Positions 34,963 to 44,224 of a stretch of 64,000 nucleotides of DNA are shown in pieces. Every line of letters begins with the position of its first letter. Positions within the stretch are counted from its first letter, which is position 1. The stretch lies in NCBI RefSeq assembly GCF_002294985.1, contig NZ_NSGE01000002.1:558001-622000 (forward strand), written 5' to 3'. Made by a program: the position numbers and the translations under genes. The notes below the pieces were generated by a model that saw only the letters and a list, made by a program, of their open reading frames with translations, was not told the origin of the DNA and searched no databases. This DNA is from Mesorhizobium sp. WSM3862 (GTDB taxonomy: Bacteria; Pseudomonadota; Alphaproteobacteria; Rhizobiales; Rhizobiaceae).

Positions 34963-36642
34963 CTAGAACAGGCCCTCGATCTGGCCCTGCTCATTGAGGA
35001 AGATCTTCTCCGAGGAGGGCGACTTGGGCAGGCCGGGCATGGTCATGATCTCGCCGCAGATGATGACGACGAAGCCGGCGCCGGCCGAGAGCCTGACCTC
35101 GCGCACCGGCACGGTATGGCCGGTCGGCGCGCCGCGCAGATTCGGGTCGGTCGAGAAGGAGTACTGGGTCTTGGCCATGCAGACCGGCAGATTGCCGTAG
35201 CCTGCCTGTTCCCACGCATGCAACTGGTCGCGGATCGACTTGTCGGCGATCGCCTCGTCGCCGCGATAGATGCGCTTGACGATGGTGTTGACCTTCTCGA
35301 ACAGCGGCATCTCGTCCGGGTAAAGCGGCGAGAACTGCGAAGCGCCGGATTCGGCGATCTCGACGACCTTCTTCGCCAGGTCCTCGATGCCGGCCGAGCC
35401 TTGAGCCCAGTGCTTGCACAGGATCGCCTCGGCGCCCTGCGCCTTGACGAAGTCCTTCATCGCCTGGATCTCGGCGTCGGTGTCGGTGGTGAAGTGGTTG
35501 ATCGCCACCACCGCCGGCACGCCGAACTGCTTCACGTTCTCGATGTGACGGCCGAGGTTGAGGCAGCCCTTCTTGACCGCTTCGATGTTTTCCTTGCCGA
35601 GATCTTCCTTCTTGATGCCGCCATTCATCTTCATGGCGCGCACGGTGGCGACGATCACGGCGGCCGCCGGCTGGAGCCCGGCCTTGCGGCACTTGATGTC
35701 GAAGAATTTTTCGGCTCCCAGGTCGGCGCCGAAGCCGGCTTCGGTCACGACGTAGTCGGCAAGCTTCAGCGCCGTCGTGGTGGCGACGACCGAGTTGCAG
35801 CCATGCGCGATGTTGGCGAACGGGCCGCCATGCACGAAGGCCGGGTTGTTCTCCAGCGTCTGCACCAGGTTGGGCTGGATGGCGTCCTTCAAAAGCACGG
35901 CCATGGCGCCGTCGGCCTTGAGGTCGCGGGCATAGACCGGCGACTTGTCGCGGCGGTAGGCGACGATGATGTCGCCGAGGCGCTTCTCGAGATCCTTGAG
36001 GTCGGTGGCAAGGCACAGGATCGCCATGACTTCCGAAGCGACGGTGATGTCGAAGCCGGCCTCGCGAGGGAAGCCGTTGGCGACGCCGCCCAGCGAACAG
36101 ATGATCTCGCGCAGCGCCCGGTCGTTCATGTCCATGACGCGGCGCCAGGCGACACGGCGGGTATCGATGCCGAGCTCGTTGCCCCAGTAGATGTGGTTGT
36201 CGATCAGCGCCGAAAGCAGGTTGTGGGCCGTGGTGATCGCGTGGAAGTCGCCGGTGAAGTGGAGGTTCATATCGTCCATCGGCACCACCTGGGCCAGGCC
36301 GCCGCCGGCGGCGCCACCCTTCATGCCGAAGTTCGGGCCGAGCGAGGCTTCGCGGATGCACACGATCGCCTTCTTGCCGATGCGGTTCAGGCCGTCGCCG
36401 AGGCCGACCGTGGTGGTCGTCTTGCCTTCGCCGGCAGGCGTCGGGTTGATGGCGGTGACCAGGATCAGCTTGCCGTCCTTGTTGCCCCGCACCGATTTGA
36501 TGAATTCGGCCGAGACCTTCGCCTTGTCGTGGCCATAGGGCAGCAGGTGCTCGTAAGGGATGCCGATCTTGGCGCCGATCTCCTGGATCGGTTTCTTCCT
36601 GGCGGCGCGCGCGATCTCGATGTCGGACTTCACTTCGGCCAT
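34963..36642 (-). CDS. fhs: Formate-tetrahydrofolate ligase
   Basis: The 559-residue enzyme couples formate to tetrahydrofolate with ATP to give 10-formyl-THF. Its P-loop is visible in [19 protein letters not shown], the folate/formate segment in [20 protein letters not shown], and the metal/monovalent-cation segment in [17 protein letters not shown]. Length and start ([21 protein letters not shown]) are standard for rhizobia. AGAGGAAAG precedes the ATG. The gene stands alone between inverted copies of a small repeat, with a strong terminator downstream. Confidence 0.97.
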   Translation of the reverse strand: MAEVKSDIEIARAARKKPIQEIGAKIGIPYEHLLPYGHDKAKVSAEFIKSVRGNKDGKLILVTAINPTPAGEGKTTTTVGLGDGLNRIGKKAIVCIREASLGPNFGMKGGAAGGGLAQVVPMDDMNLHFTGDFHAITTAHNLLSALIDNHIYWGNELGIDTRRVAWRRVMDMNDRALREIICSLGGVANGFPREAGFDITVASEVMAILCLATDLKDLEKRLGDIIVAYRRDKSPVYARDLKADGAMAVLLKDAIQPNLVQTLENNPAFVHGGPFANIAHGCNSVVATTTALKLADYVVTEAGFGADLGAEKFFDIKCRKAGLQPAAAVIVATVRAMKMNGGIKKEDLGKENIEAVKKGCLNLGRHIENVKQFGVPAVVAINHFTTDTDAEIQAMKDFVKAQGAEAILCKHWAQGSAGIEDLAKKVVEIAESGASQFSPLYPDEMPLFEKVNTIVKRIYRGDEAIADKSIRDQLHAWEQAGYGNLPVCMAKTQYSFSTDPNLRGAPTGHTVPVREVRLSAGAGFVVIICGEIMTMPGLPKSPSSEKIFLNEQGQIEGLF

Positions 36643-37018
36643 GACGGCTTTCCTCTGGATTGGGCGGTGGAGGGGAGGGGTTCGATCACTACAGCAATTC
36701 CAGGAAAAGTGTGAGCCGGTCTGCCGTCCGGAATTGCGTTAAAACGAGGAAACAGGGCGGTTCTGCGTTTCCGCCCGGACGCAAGGGCATGTTCTAACCC
36801 TGTCGCTGTCACGGCGTCAACTTTCATGCAACTATGTTTCCTGTGAAGAAATTACTGCGTTCCCGGCCGACCTTCCAAGGGTCTTTGGCGCCCGGTCGTT
36901 GCGAGCGTATAGAAGCCAGAGCAGGGATCGTTCCGCCGTCTCAAAACAGCCGCGCAATGCGCGGAATGCGACAGACGCGACGGCGCAAATCCGCCACCCT
37001 CCTGCTGTGGCGGCAGCG
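36643..37018. other. Intergenic region upstream of fhs
   Basis: The 376-base gap carries the fhs ribosome site, the second copy of the small palindromic repeat (36692-36745) and then GC-rich DNA to the DUF2333 stop at 37019. I see no gene in it, and no clear riboswitch fold. Confidence 0.5.
36692..36745 (+). repeat. Small rhizobial palindromic repeat, copy 2
   Basis: The sequence AGCAATTCCAGGAAAAGTG continues with TGAGC and CCGTCCGGAATTGCG. It matches copy 1 at 34800-34890 in the opposite orientation over about 50 bases, with small differences in the centre. It sits about 50 bases upstream of the fhs start. Confidence 0.75.
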
Positions 37019-38143
37019 CTATTGGCTGAGCACGTTGCTGATCTCGACCATGTTGGAGCGCACGCGCAGGATATAGAAGCCCATGGTCGTCAGATGCGTC
37101 GGCAACAGCCAGCCGTCCTCGCGGCCGTTGGCGATGATGAAGGGCTGGATGCGCAGTGCCGAGACGAATTGCGCGTCCATGGTGTCCCACAAATTCTGCA
37201 GGTGCTTTTCCTTGATCACGTCCTCGAAGTCGGCCTGCGCCGCTTTCATCAGGCCGTAATAGGCGTAGAGCTGGCCATAGGCGAACCAGAAGCGGTCGTC
37301 GGCGCGGAAGTCGAACCAGCCGTCATTATGGTTCTCGGCGCGCTCCTTCAAGATCGCGGAGGTCGAGCCGATGTCGCTGGCGATGCGGTCGATATATTGC
37401 TTCAGATTGTCGGCGCGGGCATCGAACGTCGCCTGACAGCTGGCAAGGCGAGCGTTGAAGGAGCGCAGCTTGCGCACGGCATCGCGGTAGTAGCTCGGCG
37501 TCGGCGTCTTTGGGCCGAACGGGTTGAGGCCGAAATACCAGGTCTCTTCGTCGAATTGCAGATTGCCGCGTGCATCCTGCAGGTCGGCGTCGATCTGCGA
37601 GGTGGTGCGCACGCGGCCGAGATTGTCGGCAAGCTCGGTGGCGGTGCGCCGGACCGCCTGGTTGATGCCGCGCTGGAAGGAGGCCTTGTTGTCCATCCAC
37701 GGCGTATGGTCCCAGTCGATGCCGAACAAGCCGAGCTTGTAAAGGATCATCGAGGAGACCCAGGCATTCTGGTTGACGTTGAAGTCCGTCAGATCGGCAG
37801 CCACCTGGGCTATCCCTGAGTTGCCGCAGGTCTTGGCGGTGTCGGTGCCAGTGCCGGCGGAGACCTGCTCGCCGGCCGAGACGCTGCGCTTCTCGAAGGT
37901 GTATTTGTCGGGATAGTTCGGGTCGAAATTGTTCCACCACTGGGTGGCGTAGAAGAAGTTGGCGTAAAGGCCGATCAAAACCAGCAAGGCAAGGCCGACC
38001 ACCGCCTTCAGGATCCAGCCGCGCTGGCCGTACCAGCGGCCGGCCCATATGAACGGCCAGAGAATAATGCCGACGACGAAGCCTATGCCGCGGCCGATCC
38101 ACTGGAAAATCCGGGTGAAGAAATTCACGATCGGATCAAGCAT
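37019..38143 (-). CDS. DUF2333 membrane protein (last gene of five-gene operon)
   Basis: The 374-residue protein has an N-terminal amphipathic/hydrophobic stretch (IFQWIGRGIGFVVGIILWPF) and a membrane helix near residues 46-66 (LKAVVGLALLVLIGLYANFF). About 300 residues follow, predicted periplasmic and helical (QNAWVSSMILYKLGLFGIDW, WFDFRADDRFWFAYGQLYAY). I recognise the DUF2333 family. Its start is 15 bases after the DUF6638 stop, so the two are co-transcribed. Its fold suggests a membrane-bound sensor or receptor half, but no activity is known. Confidence 0.82.
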   Translation of the reverse strand: MLDPIVNFFTRIFQWIGRGIGFVVGIILWPFIWAGRWYGQRGWILKAVVGLALLVLIGLYANFFYATQWWNNFDPNYPDKYTFEKRSVSAGEQVSAGTGTDTAKTCGNSGIAQVAADLTDFNVNQNAWVSSMILYKLGLFGIDWDHTPWMDNKASFQRGINQAVRRTATELADNLGRVRTTSQIDADLQDARGNLQFDEETWYFGLNPFGPKTPTPSYYRDAVRKLRSFNARLASCQATFDARADNLKQYIDRIASDIGSTSAILKERAENHNDGWFDFRADDRFWFAYGQLYAYYGLMKAAQADFEDVIKEKHLQNLWDTMDAQFVSALRIQPFIIANGREDGWLLPTHLTTMGFYILRVRSNMVEISNVLSQ

Positions 38144-38158
38144 GGCTCTCGTCCCCCC

Positions 38159-39466
38159 TCAGTCCGTCAAGCCGTAAAGGCGCGCGCGGAATGCAGCCTT
38201 GTCCTTCAAATATGTGGTTTTCAGAACGTCCACAACATGCGATCGCCATGCATCGCTGAAGCCGTCGAAGTCCTTGTAGAAGCCCGGTTTATTGAAGACG
38301 TAGCGCGAGACGAAGTCCTGCGGCACGAAATCCGAGATCAACTGATTGGTGAGCCAAGCATCGGGATGATCGGGCTTGGCGCGCACAACCAGGAAGCGCT
38401 GGCGCGGCGGCACATCTTCAAGCTTGAGGTGGCCGAACTGGGCGATCTCGCGCTTGGCGGCGTTGAGGAAGGGGAAATTGCCGTCGCTGGCAATCAGGTC
38501 GGCATGGCCGTGGATCCAGGTCTGCAGCCAGACCTTGTCGACGTCCGTCAGGTTGCGGTTGGGCTCGGCATCGCGGATCAGCGCCCGGACCACCATCTCG
38601 GCGCGGTGCTCCAGATAGCCCGAGGTCTCGATCCAGGAAGCGCGCGGCAGGTCAAGACGGCCGGTGGCGGCGAGGAAGCGGAACACCCTGTCGGCGTCGT
38701 TAATCGACAGATAGCTCACCTGCCAGGGCCGCGAGCGGCGGAAGCCGGGCGCAGCCGGATCGCTGATCACCGTCGTCATCTCGGGGTCGACGAAGACGTA
38801 CAGCCCGCCGAAATGGCTGGTCCAGTAGGCGTTGTGGCGGAAGATCACCTGATCGGGCACCAGGGCGTTCTCGCGGATGTCGCCGCAGACCTTGGCGAGG
38901 CCGACCATGCGCTCGAGCATGGCGTTGTCGCGCCAGGCGTCGGGTTCCTGCTTCAGCCGGTCGACCAGCTTGCCGAGCTCGGCCGCCTTGCCGAGCACGT
39001 CCTCGGCCGACAATACCTTGAACTCGACCTGATTGATCGACAGCAGGTCCTCGATGTCGTCGACCTTGGGGACGGAGTCCTCGATCTCGCCGTAGATGAC
39101 GTCCTTGATGGTCAGCGCGTCGATGGCGCGCTGGTTCTTGGACATGAACTCGAACATCAGCTGCGAGGTGTTGGAGAAGGCGGTGTGCACGACCGGCAGG
39201 TCGATCTGGGACGGCGTCAGGATGATGAAGCGCCGGTTGACCTCGTTGGGATCGAGATAGCCGTAGTCGCCGCATTCCTCGGCCACCTCGGGCGAGAAAC
39301 CAGTGCGGTCGATCTGGAAGCTCGTCAGCTTGGTCGGCTCGAGGCCGAAGGCGACGAGAGCCTTGTTGTAGCGCTGGATGAGATGCGGCTCGTCGACCAC
39401 GAGCAGCCTACCATAGATCAGCTCGTTGTCGCGCAGAAGGTCGGGCTTTTTGGCGGGACGGGTCAT
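38159..39466 (-). CDS. DUF6638-type protein of unknown function
   Basis: This is a 435-residue soluble protein with no signal peptide or membrane helix (start PAKKPDLLRDNELIYGRLL; end KDKAAFRARLYGLTD). It has mixed secondary structure and conserved-looking aromatic/charged motifs (GFSPEVAEECGDYGYLDPNE, HNAYWTSHFGGLYVFVDPEM). I recognise it as DUF6638, found with AAA+ and DUF2333 genes in rhizobia. The ribosome site GAGAAGG seven bases before the ATG is formed by the last copy of the interspersed palindromic repeat lying upstream. Function is not known. Confidence 0.82.
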   Translation of the reverse strand: MTRPAKKPDLLRDNELIYGRLLVVDEPHLIQRYNKALVAFGLEPTKLTSFQIDRTGFSPEVAEECGDYGYLDPNEVNRRFIILTPSQIDLPVVHTAFSNTSQLMFEFMSKNQRAIDALTIKDVIYGEIEDSVPKVDDIEDLLSINQVEFKVLSAEDVLGKAAELGKLVDRLKQEPDAWRDNAMLERMVGLAKVCGDIRENALVPDQVIFRHNAYWTSHFGGLYVFVDPEMTTVISDPAAPGFRRSRPWQVSYLSINDADRVFRFLAATGRLDLPRASWIETSGYLEHRAEMVVRALIRDAEPNRNLTDVDKVWLQTWIHGHADLIASDGNFPFLNAAKREIAQFGHLKLEDVPPRQRFLVVRAKPDHPDAWLTNQLISDFVPQDFVSRYVFNKPGFYKDFDGFSDAWRSHVVDVLKTTYLKDKAAFRARLYGLTD

Positions 39467-39470
39467 CTAT

Positions 39471-39677
39471 GCCTTCTCCCCGTTCACGGGGAGAAGGTGC
39501 CTGAAGGGCGGACGAGGGACGCAGACCCTCCTTCTCCCCTTGTGGGAGAAGGTGGATCGGCGCGCAGCGCCGAGACGGATGAGGGGTGTTGGCCGGAATG
39601 CCGTCGATGCCAAGCTGGAACACCCCTCAACCGTCGCCTGCGGCGACACCTTCTCCCGCAAGGGGAGAAGGGGGTGT
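39471..39677. repeat. Palindromic interspersed repeat block (RIME-like)
   Basis: A 207-base block between the AAA+ gene and the DUF6638 gene is made of palindromes: CCTTCTCCCCGTTCACGGGG with AGAAGG at 39472-39497, CCTTCTCCCCTTGTGGGAGA at 39529-39552, and ACCTTCTCCCGCAAGGGGAG at 39649-39671, with CGCGCAGCGC between. These are typical rhizobial RIME-type elements. The RNA would form strong hairpins inside the operon. Confidence 0.85.
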
Positions 39678-39686
39678 TGGCGCAAG

Positions 39687-41597
39687 TTACGCATTCCAAA
39701 GCCCCCTTTTCTTCAGCTCCTCCATCTCGCGCACGGCGCGTTCGCGCAGACGCGCATCGCGCAAAAGCTTCTCGACCGCCGCGTCGTCGGACTTGTCGGA
39801 GTAGCGGAATTCGGAATCGGCGTAGCGGTTGATCTCCTGCATGACCATGTCCATCGAGAACGGCCCGCGCAACTCCTCGATCATCGCCTTCTTGTCGTCG
39901 TAGCTCTTGTGCATGAAGGCTTCCGGCTTCTCGAACCAGTCGTCCGGCAGCTCGATGTCCATGGCGCGCATCTTGATGGCGTCGGTGACGTTCTTGATGG
40001 CGCGGCCGGTGAAGCGCGGTTCGGCATCCTTGATCATGTGCAGGTAGGTGCCGATATCGGCCATCGTCTTCGGCGCGCCGTTTTCCTTCATGTAGCGCTC
40101 ATAGACCTTCATCAGCCCATCTTCCTGCGGCTTCTCGTGCTCCTCATAAGCCGCAGTCACCGCGCGCTGGATTTCCTGCGCGGCATAGAGCTCGTGCTTG
40201 CCCAGCGGGATCTTGTGGTTCTTGCCGGCGAGCAGCACGAAGATGTCGATGTAGTCGTCGCGGCTCTGCGGGCCGTCGACCAGCCAGCGGGCGCCGGCGC
40301 GCTGGCGCAGCGCATCGTCGACATTTTCGGGGTAGTTGGAAAACATGCCGAAGGAGCAGTTGCCGCGCACCACGGTGGAAGCGCCGGCGAATGCGTCCAT
40401 GAGGACGCCCGTGATCTCCTGCTGGCCGGCGGATGCGCGGTCATCGGAGCGGCGCGCCGCAACCTGGTCGATGTCGTCGATGGTGCCGAAACCGATGGCC
40501 CGCGGATTGAGCACGTTGTTGATGAACTGCCGGCAGTTCTGGCCGGACTTGCCCTGGTAGGAAGAAATCTGGTCGACCCCGAAATTCTCGTAGACGAAGG
40601 GATAGCCGGCCACCTGACAGTAGTTGTTGACGAGGCCGGCGATCATTTGGATCAGCGTCGTCTTGCCTGTGCCTGGCGCGCCATCGCCGATGAAGGTGAA
40701 CAGAAAGCCGCCGAGCTCGACGAAGGGGTTCAGCTCGCGTTCGAAATCATAGGCCATCAGCATCTTGGCGAGCTTCACCGACTGGTATTTGGCAATGTGA
40801 TTGCCGACGACCTCTTCCGGCCTCTTGAAGGTCATCACCAGCGGCTTCAAGCGCTTGCCGGGCGCGACGTCGAAACCGTCGAGGGTGAAGTCGTCGGCAT
40901 CAATGCGGATATGCGCGTTCTCGAACGGACCGATGCCGTCGAAGCGCCCCTTGCGCGCGAGCAGCCCGTCGATGGCGACGCGGGCGAATGCGCGCGCCCT
41001 GGTCATCAGATCGGCATCGTCCTTGGAGCCGGCAATCGCCTTGTCGAGGCCTGCCACGATCGACTTCACCGCGTCCTGCGGCGTGTCGAACAGGAAGTCG
41101 GGTTCGGGACTGTCGTTCGGCGCCTCGCCGTCGCTGTCGATCAGCTGGAACAGGTAGGAGGCGAAGCTGAAAGCCGAAACGTAGGCGGAGGCCGACAGCA
41201 GCTTCTTGAATGTCGCCGCCTCGTCGCCTTCGAGCGGGGCACGCGCGTTCTTGGCCTGCAGGCTTTCGAGATCGGATCCCTCGGCAAAGACATCCGATAT
41301 GGCCAGCGCGATCGCCAGGCCGCGGCGGGCGCGGTAGAGAAGCATGTGCTGGGGGATGCTCATCAGCTGGTCGTCGGGATGGATCGCGGCGACCGTTTTC
41401 GACAGTTCGACCTCGCGCGTGCGGCGCACTGAACCGGCCGAGACGGTCGAGACGAAGCGCCGGTTGGTGCCGGCGAGCGCGGTGCCGGACTCGCGCGATG
41501 GATCCTCCAGCACGACGATGCGGGTGATGAAGCTCTGCGCGGTGGCGCGATGCTTTTCGATTGTCGATTCCGAGATCGTGGTCAGCCCGGTGTCCAT
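39687..41597 (-). CDS. AAA+ ATPase of the five-gene operon
   Basis: The 636-residue protein has an N-terminal helical part of about 270 residues, then one AAA+ module. It shows Walker A GDGAPGTGKTT (304-314), a Walker-B-like GTIDDID (371-377), sensor region GNCSFGMFSNYPENVDDALRQ and an arginine R431/R433 (RQRAG) that could act as arginine finger. The C-terminal 150 residues are helical. The Walker B ends in IDD rather than the common DE, as in some non-canonical AAA proteins. GGAGT precedes the ATG. Its place in an operon with a coiled-coil protein and a membrane protein suggests ATP-driven remodelling of a membrane or protein complex. This is inference. Confidence 0.85.
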   Translation of the reverse strand: MDTGLTTISESTIEKHRATAQSFITRIVVLEDPSRESGTALAGTNRRFVSTVSAGSVRRTREVELSKTVAAIHPDDQLMSIPQHMLLYRARRGLAIALAISDVFAEGSDLESLQAKNARAPLEGDEAATFKKLLSASAYVSAFSFASYLFQLIDSDGEAPNDSPEPDFLFDTPQDAVKSIVAGLDKAIAGSKDDADLMTRARAFARVAIDGLLARKGRFDGIGPFENAHIRIDADDFTLDGFDVAPGKRLKPLVMTFKRPEEVVGNHIAKYQSVKLAKMLMAYDFERELNPFVELGGFLFTFIGDGAPGTGKTTLIQMIAGLVNNYCQVAGYPFVYENFGVDQISSYQGKSGQNCRQFINNVLNPRAIGFGTIDDIDQVAARRSDDRASAGQQEITGVLMDAFAGASTVVRGNCSFGMFSNYPENVDDALRQRAGARWLVDGPQSRDDYIDIFVLLAGKNHKIPLGKHELYAAQEIQRAVTAAYEEHEKPQEDGLMKVYERYMKENGAPKTMADIGTYLHMIKDAEPRFTGRAIKNVTDAIKMRAMDIELPDDWFEKPEAFMHKSYDDKKAMIEELRGPFSMDMVMQEINRYADSEFRYSDKSDDAAVEKLLRDARLRERAVREMEELKKRGLWNA

Positions 41598-41621
41598 TAC
41601 GGATACTCCGCGATTCGACGG

Positions 41622-42767
41622 TCACACATCGCTGATGACCTGCCCTTTGGACAGGATGTGGACCTTGTAGCCGGAAAAGATCTTCTGCGCTTCGCCCGCG
41701 GCATAGAGCGCCTGATAGGCCTCGTGCGGGATCAGCGCGTGGTTCTCGTAGCTGGAGACGCCTTGGCGCGCGGCTTCGAGGTCGTCGGTGTTGATGAAGA
41801 ATTCCTGCGTAGACTTTTCGCTGGAGAACAGCCCCTTGCGGCCGGGCTTCTCGGACTTGGAAAAGACTTCCTGGATGGTCCAGGTGAGCAGCCAGGCGTT
41901 CTCCGGCTTGCGCACCTTGGCCAGAACCTCGGTCACCGTCGAATTGTTCTCGGTGATCCCGGCCGAATAGAACGGGCCGAGCACGACGCGCCGCAACTGC
42001 TTCGGGTGCAGCGGCTCGAAATCCTTGTCGAGATTGACCGCGATGGTCGCCGGCGACAGCGTGTACGCGGAATTCTTCTCGGTGAAATCGTCGAAGCGGT
42101 GGGCAAGCTCGGGGTTGAGCAGGCCATCGACGGGAAGCGGAATGTCGATCTTCTCGTTCAGCTTGCCGTTCGCGTCGACGAGCTGTCGCACCATGCTCTC
42201 GGAGGAGTCCTCGACCGTCACCATATAGATCAGCGGCAGGTTGGCGCTGCCGTCGAACGAGGCCCAGTGGACGAGGTAGTAAGGCCGCATGGTCTTGGGA
42301 TTGACCGAGACTTTGGCCGTCTGCGCCAGGGTGAACGGACCGAAGGTGGTCTCGCTCTTGACGCCCTCCAGGTAGAGCCGCTCGGCCATCGACCTTTGCA
42401 GCGCCACAGGAAATTCCTTGTGGCGCAGGATGAAGTCGGCCATCTCCTCGCGCAACTCGCCGGCCTGCGGAATGTTGGCCAGCCGGCTATCCGCCTGTCG
42501 GCGGTCGTTCTCCAATTCGAGCAGGTTCTGGAACACCGGATAGCCGCTGTCGGCGCGCGAAATGCGGAACGTATCCATGAAGCCCAGCCGGTTGCGCCAG
42601 CAGTCGAATGAATTTTCCAAGCGGGCGATGTATTCGGCGACGATCTTGGCGATGATGCCGTGCCGGTAGAGCGGCGAGCGGTCGTCGCGCATGAACACTT
42701 CCAGCCCGCTCAGCGCCGCGGTGATGGCGAAGAAGTAGCGCGCCGCCGCTTCATTTTCGGGGGTCAT
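41622..42767 (-). CDS. Conserved protein of unknown function, second gene of AAA+ operon
   Basis: The 381-residue protein is soluble, with an N-terminal helical part (EAAARYFFAITAALSGLEVF) and a C-terminal mixed part containing PYYLVHWASFDGSANLPLIY and LRRVVLGPFYSAGITENNST. I recognise no domain and no catalytic motif. It starts 35 bases downstream of the coiled-coil gene and ends 25 bases before the AAA+ start, so it is clearly within the operon. Its repeated hydrophobic strands could be a partner-binding surface for the ATPase. Confidence 0.78.
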   Translation of the reverse strand: MTPENEAAARYFFAITAALSGLEVFMRDDRSPLYRHGIIAKIVAEYIARLENSFDCWRNRLGFMDTFRISRADSGYPVFQNLLELENDRRQADSRLANIPQAGELREEMADFILRHKEFPVALQRSMAERLYLEGVKSETTFGPFTLAQTAKVSVNPKTMRPYYLVHWASFDGSANLPLIYMVTVEDSSESMVRQLVDANGKLNEKIDIPLPVDGLLNPELAHRFDDFTEKNSAYTLSPATIAVNLDKDFEPLHPKQLRRVVLGPFYSAGITENNSTVTEVLAKVRKPENAWLLTWTIQEVFSKSEKPGRKGLFSSEKSTQEFFINTDDLEAARQGVSSYENHALIPHEAYQALYAAGEAQKIFSGYKVHILSKGQVISDV

Positions 42768-42801
42768 GGCACCGCCGTGTCGAAGAATGCCGTCACACCG
42801 C

Positions 42802-43890
42802 CTACTGCTGCACGTAGTTCGCCGAATTGTGCTTCTTCATCACCTCGTCGAAGCGGCGGGCGAAGGCGTCGTCGGCGAGTTTCTTGCGGCGCTGGATGTC
42901 AGCGGTGGCCACCATATTCTTCTCGTGCATCTCCAAGAGATCGCCGATGTGCTTCTGCGAAGCGGCGCCGATGCCGGCCATCGTCTCCTCGGCCGTGTTG
43001 TCGACCTGGCTGCCCAGCGTGTTGATCTTGTGGGCGACGTCCTGCTGGGCGGCCGTCTTCAGCGAGTCTTCCAGAGCTTTGTAGAGCACGATGCGCTGCT
43101 CGGTGTCGATTGTCAGCTTGTTGATCAGCGTCGACTGCGCGGCGATCTGGTTGTTGAGGGAATCGACAAACGTCTGAAACATCGAGGTGTAGCGCTCCAG
43201 CGTCTGGCTTTCGGCCAGCAGCTCCTGCTCCTTGGCCTGCTTCTCGTTGTATTCGGTCGCCATCTTCGAACGCTCGCCCTCGAGCTGGGTGCGCTCCTTC
43301 TGGCTGGTCGAGGCGGCGATCTTGTTCTCGACGTCGAGCAGCATCGGGTTGAGTTCCTCGATGCGTTTCTGCACCGCCTCGAGATTGGTCATGGTCGCCT
43401 TGCGGCGCTCGATCACCTGCGACAGGCTTGCTTCGGAGGTCTTGTAACGCTGGTCTAGGATCTGCTTCTGGGCTTTCAGGATGCCGACGATGGTGTCCGA
43501 TTTCGCCAGCAGCTCCTGCAAATTGCCGGCGAGCGACATGTTGCGCACGCGGTCGGTGCGCATGCGCTGTTTGCGCTGCTCGGAGAAGACGCCGACGAGA
43601 TTTTCCCAGCCGGTGTAGCTCTTCATGCTCTCGAATTCGGCGCCGAAGACATTGGTGGCGTCCTCCAGCCCGATGATCAGGTCGGCGATATTGCCTTCCA
43701 TGACCTTCTGCTGTTTCAGGACGTCCTCGATGCGGGCGTTCTCGAGGTCGAAATTGGCATCGCCGATCTTCCTGTCGGCCTGCGCCAGCGTGTCGAGCAC
43801 GGTTCCGGACTGCTCGATCTTGGTGCGCATGTCCTCAACGACCTGCTTGGTCTTGGCAATTTCGGCATCGAAATTCTGCAACGTCGCCAT
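42802..43890 (-). CDS. Long coiled-coil protein, first gene of AAA+ operon
   Basis: The 362-residue protein is almost all helical and polar, starting ATLQNFDAEIAKTKQVVEDM. Heptads run through residues 1-70 and about 120-330, with GWENLVGVFSEQRKQRMRTD between them. It has no signal or membrane helix. Its length and helical spacing call to mind TelA/PspA-type proteins that coat membranes, but I cannot assign it to either. GGGAGG six bases before the ATG at 43890 fixes the start. It is first in a run of five minus-strand genes. Confidence 0.8.
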   Translation of the reverse strand: MATLQNFDAEIAKTKQVVEDMRTKIEQSGTVLDTLAQADRKIGDANFDLENARIEDVLKQQKVMEGNIADLIIGLEDATNVFGAEFESMKSYTGWENLVGVFSEQRKQRMRTDRVRNMSLAGNLQELLAKSDTIVGILKAQKQILDQRYKTSEASLSQVIERRKATMTNLEAVQKRIEELNPMLLDVENKIAASTSQKERTQLEGERSKMATEYNEKQAKEQELLAESQTLERYTSMFQTFVDSLNNQIAAQSTLINKLTIDTEQRIVLYKALEDSLKTAAQQDVAHKINTLGSQVDNTAEETMAGIGAASQKHIGDLLEMHEKNMVATADIQRRKKLADDAFARRFDEVMKKHNSANYVQQ

Positions 43891-44224
43891 AGGGGCCTCC
43901 CGCTTCGGCATCCGGTTTCGTGTCGCACGTCGCCGAATATATGTGGGGGCTCAAGCGATTGAAAGAAGGAAGACAGGGAGACGTGGCAAAACAAAAGAAT
44001 TGGCCAGGTCCTTGAAAGATAAGGCAAGCATGCTCATGCCGGAGTAATGCGCGCCGCCTTCAGGCAGCTTTAGCTGGTATGCCTTAAGCTCTTGTTTTTG
44101 CGGACAAGCTGCGGCGCTGGGAAGTGTGCCAAATCTCTTGTGGCGGATCGTGGCAATCAAGCGGCCATCAGCCGGTGCATGGCAGCGATTGCCCAACTTA
44201 GTCGGAAGTCGCGAGGCTCCCGTC
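43891..44224. promoter_or_regulatory. Region between tdk and the five-gene operon
   Basis: This 334-base gap must hold the promoter of the AAA+ operon and the end of the tdk transcript. I see no gene, no clear hairpin with a T-run and no recognisable operator in it. Confidence 0.35.

Noticed and set aside
34831..36714. Open frame of about 627 codons antisense to fhs
   Set aside because: Shadow of a strongly biased gene. The predicted product is His/Arg/Asp-rich and repeats no known fold, and its ends lie in the flanking repeats.
39471..39677. CRISPR array
   Set aside because: The repeated units are palindromes of unequal length with irregular spacing and no unique spacers of constant size. 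They fit RIME-type elements.
39426..41432. Open frame of about 668 codons antisense to the AAA+ gene
   Set aside because: Starts in DUF6638 and the repeat block and mirrors the AAA+ coding strand. No recognisable protein.
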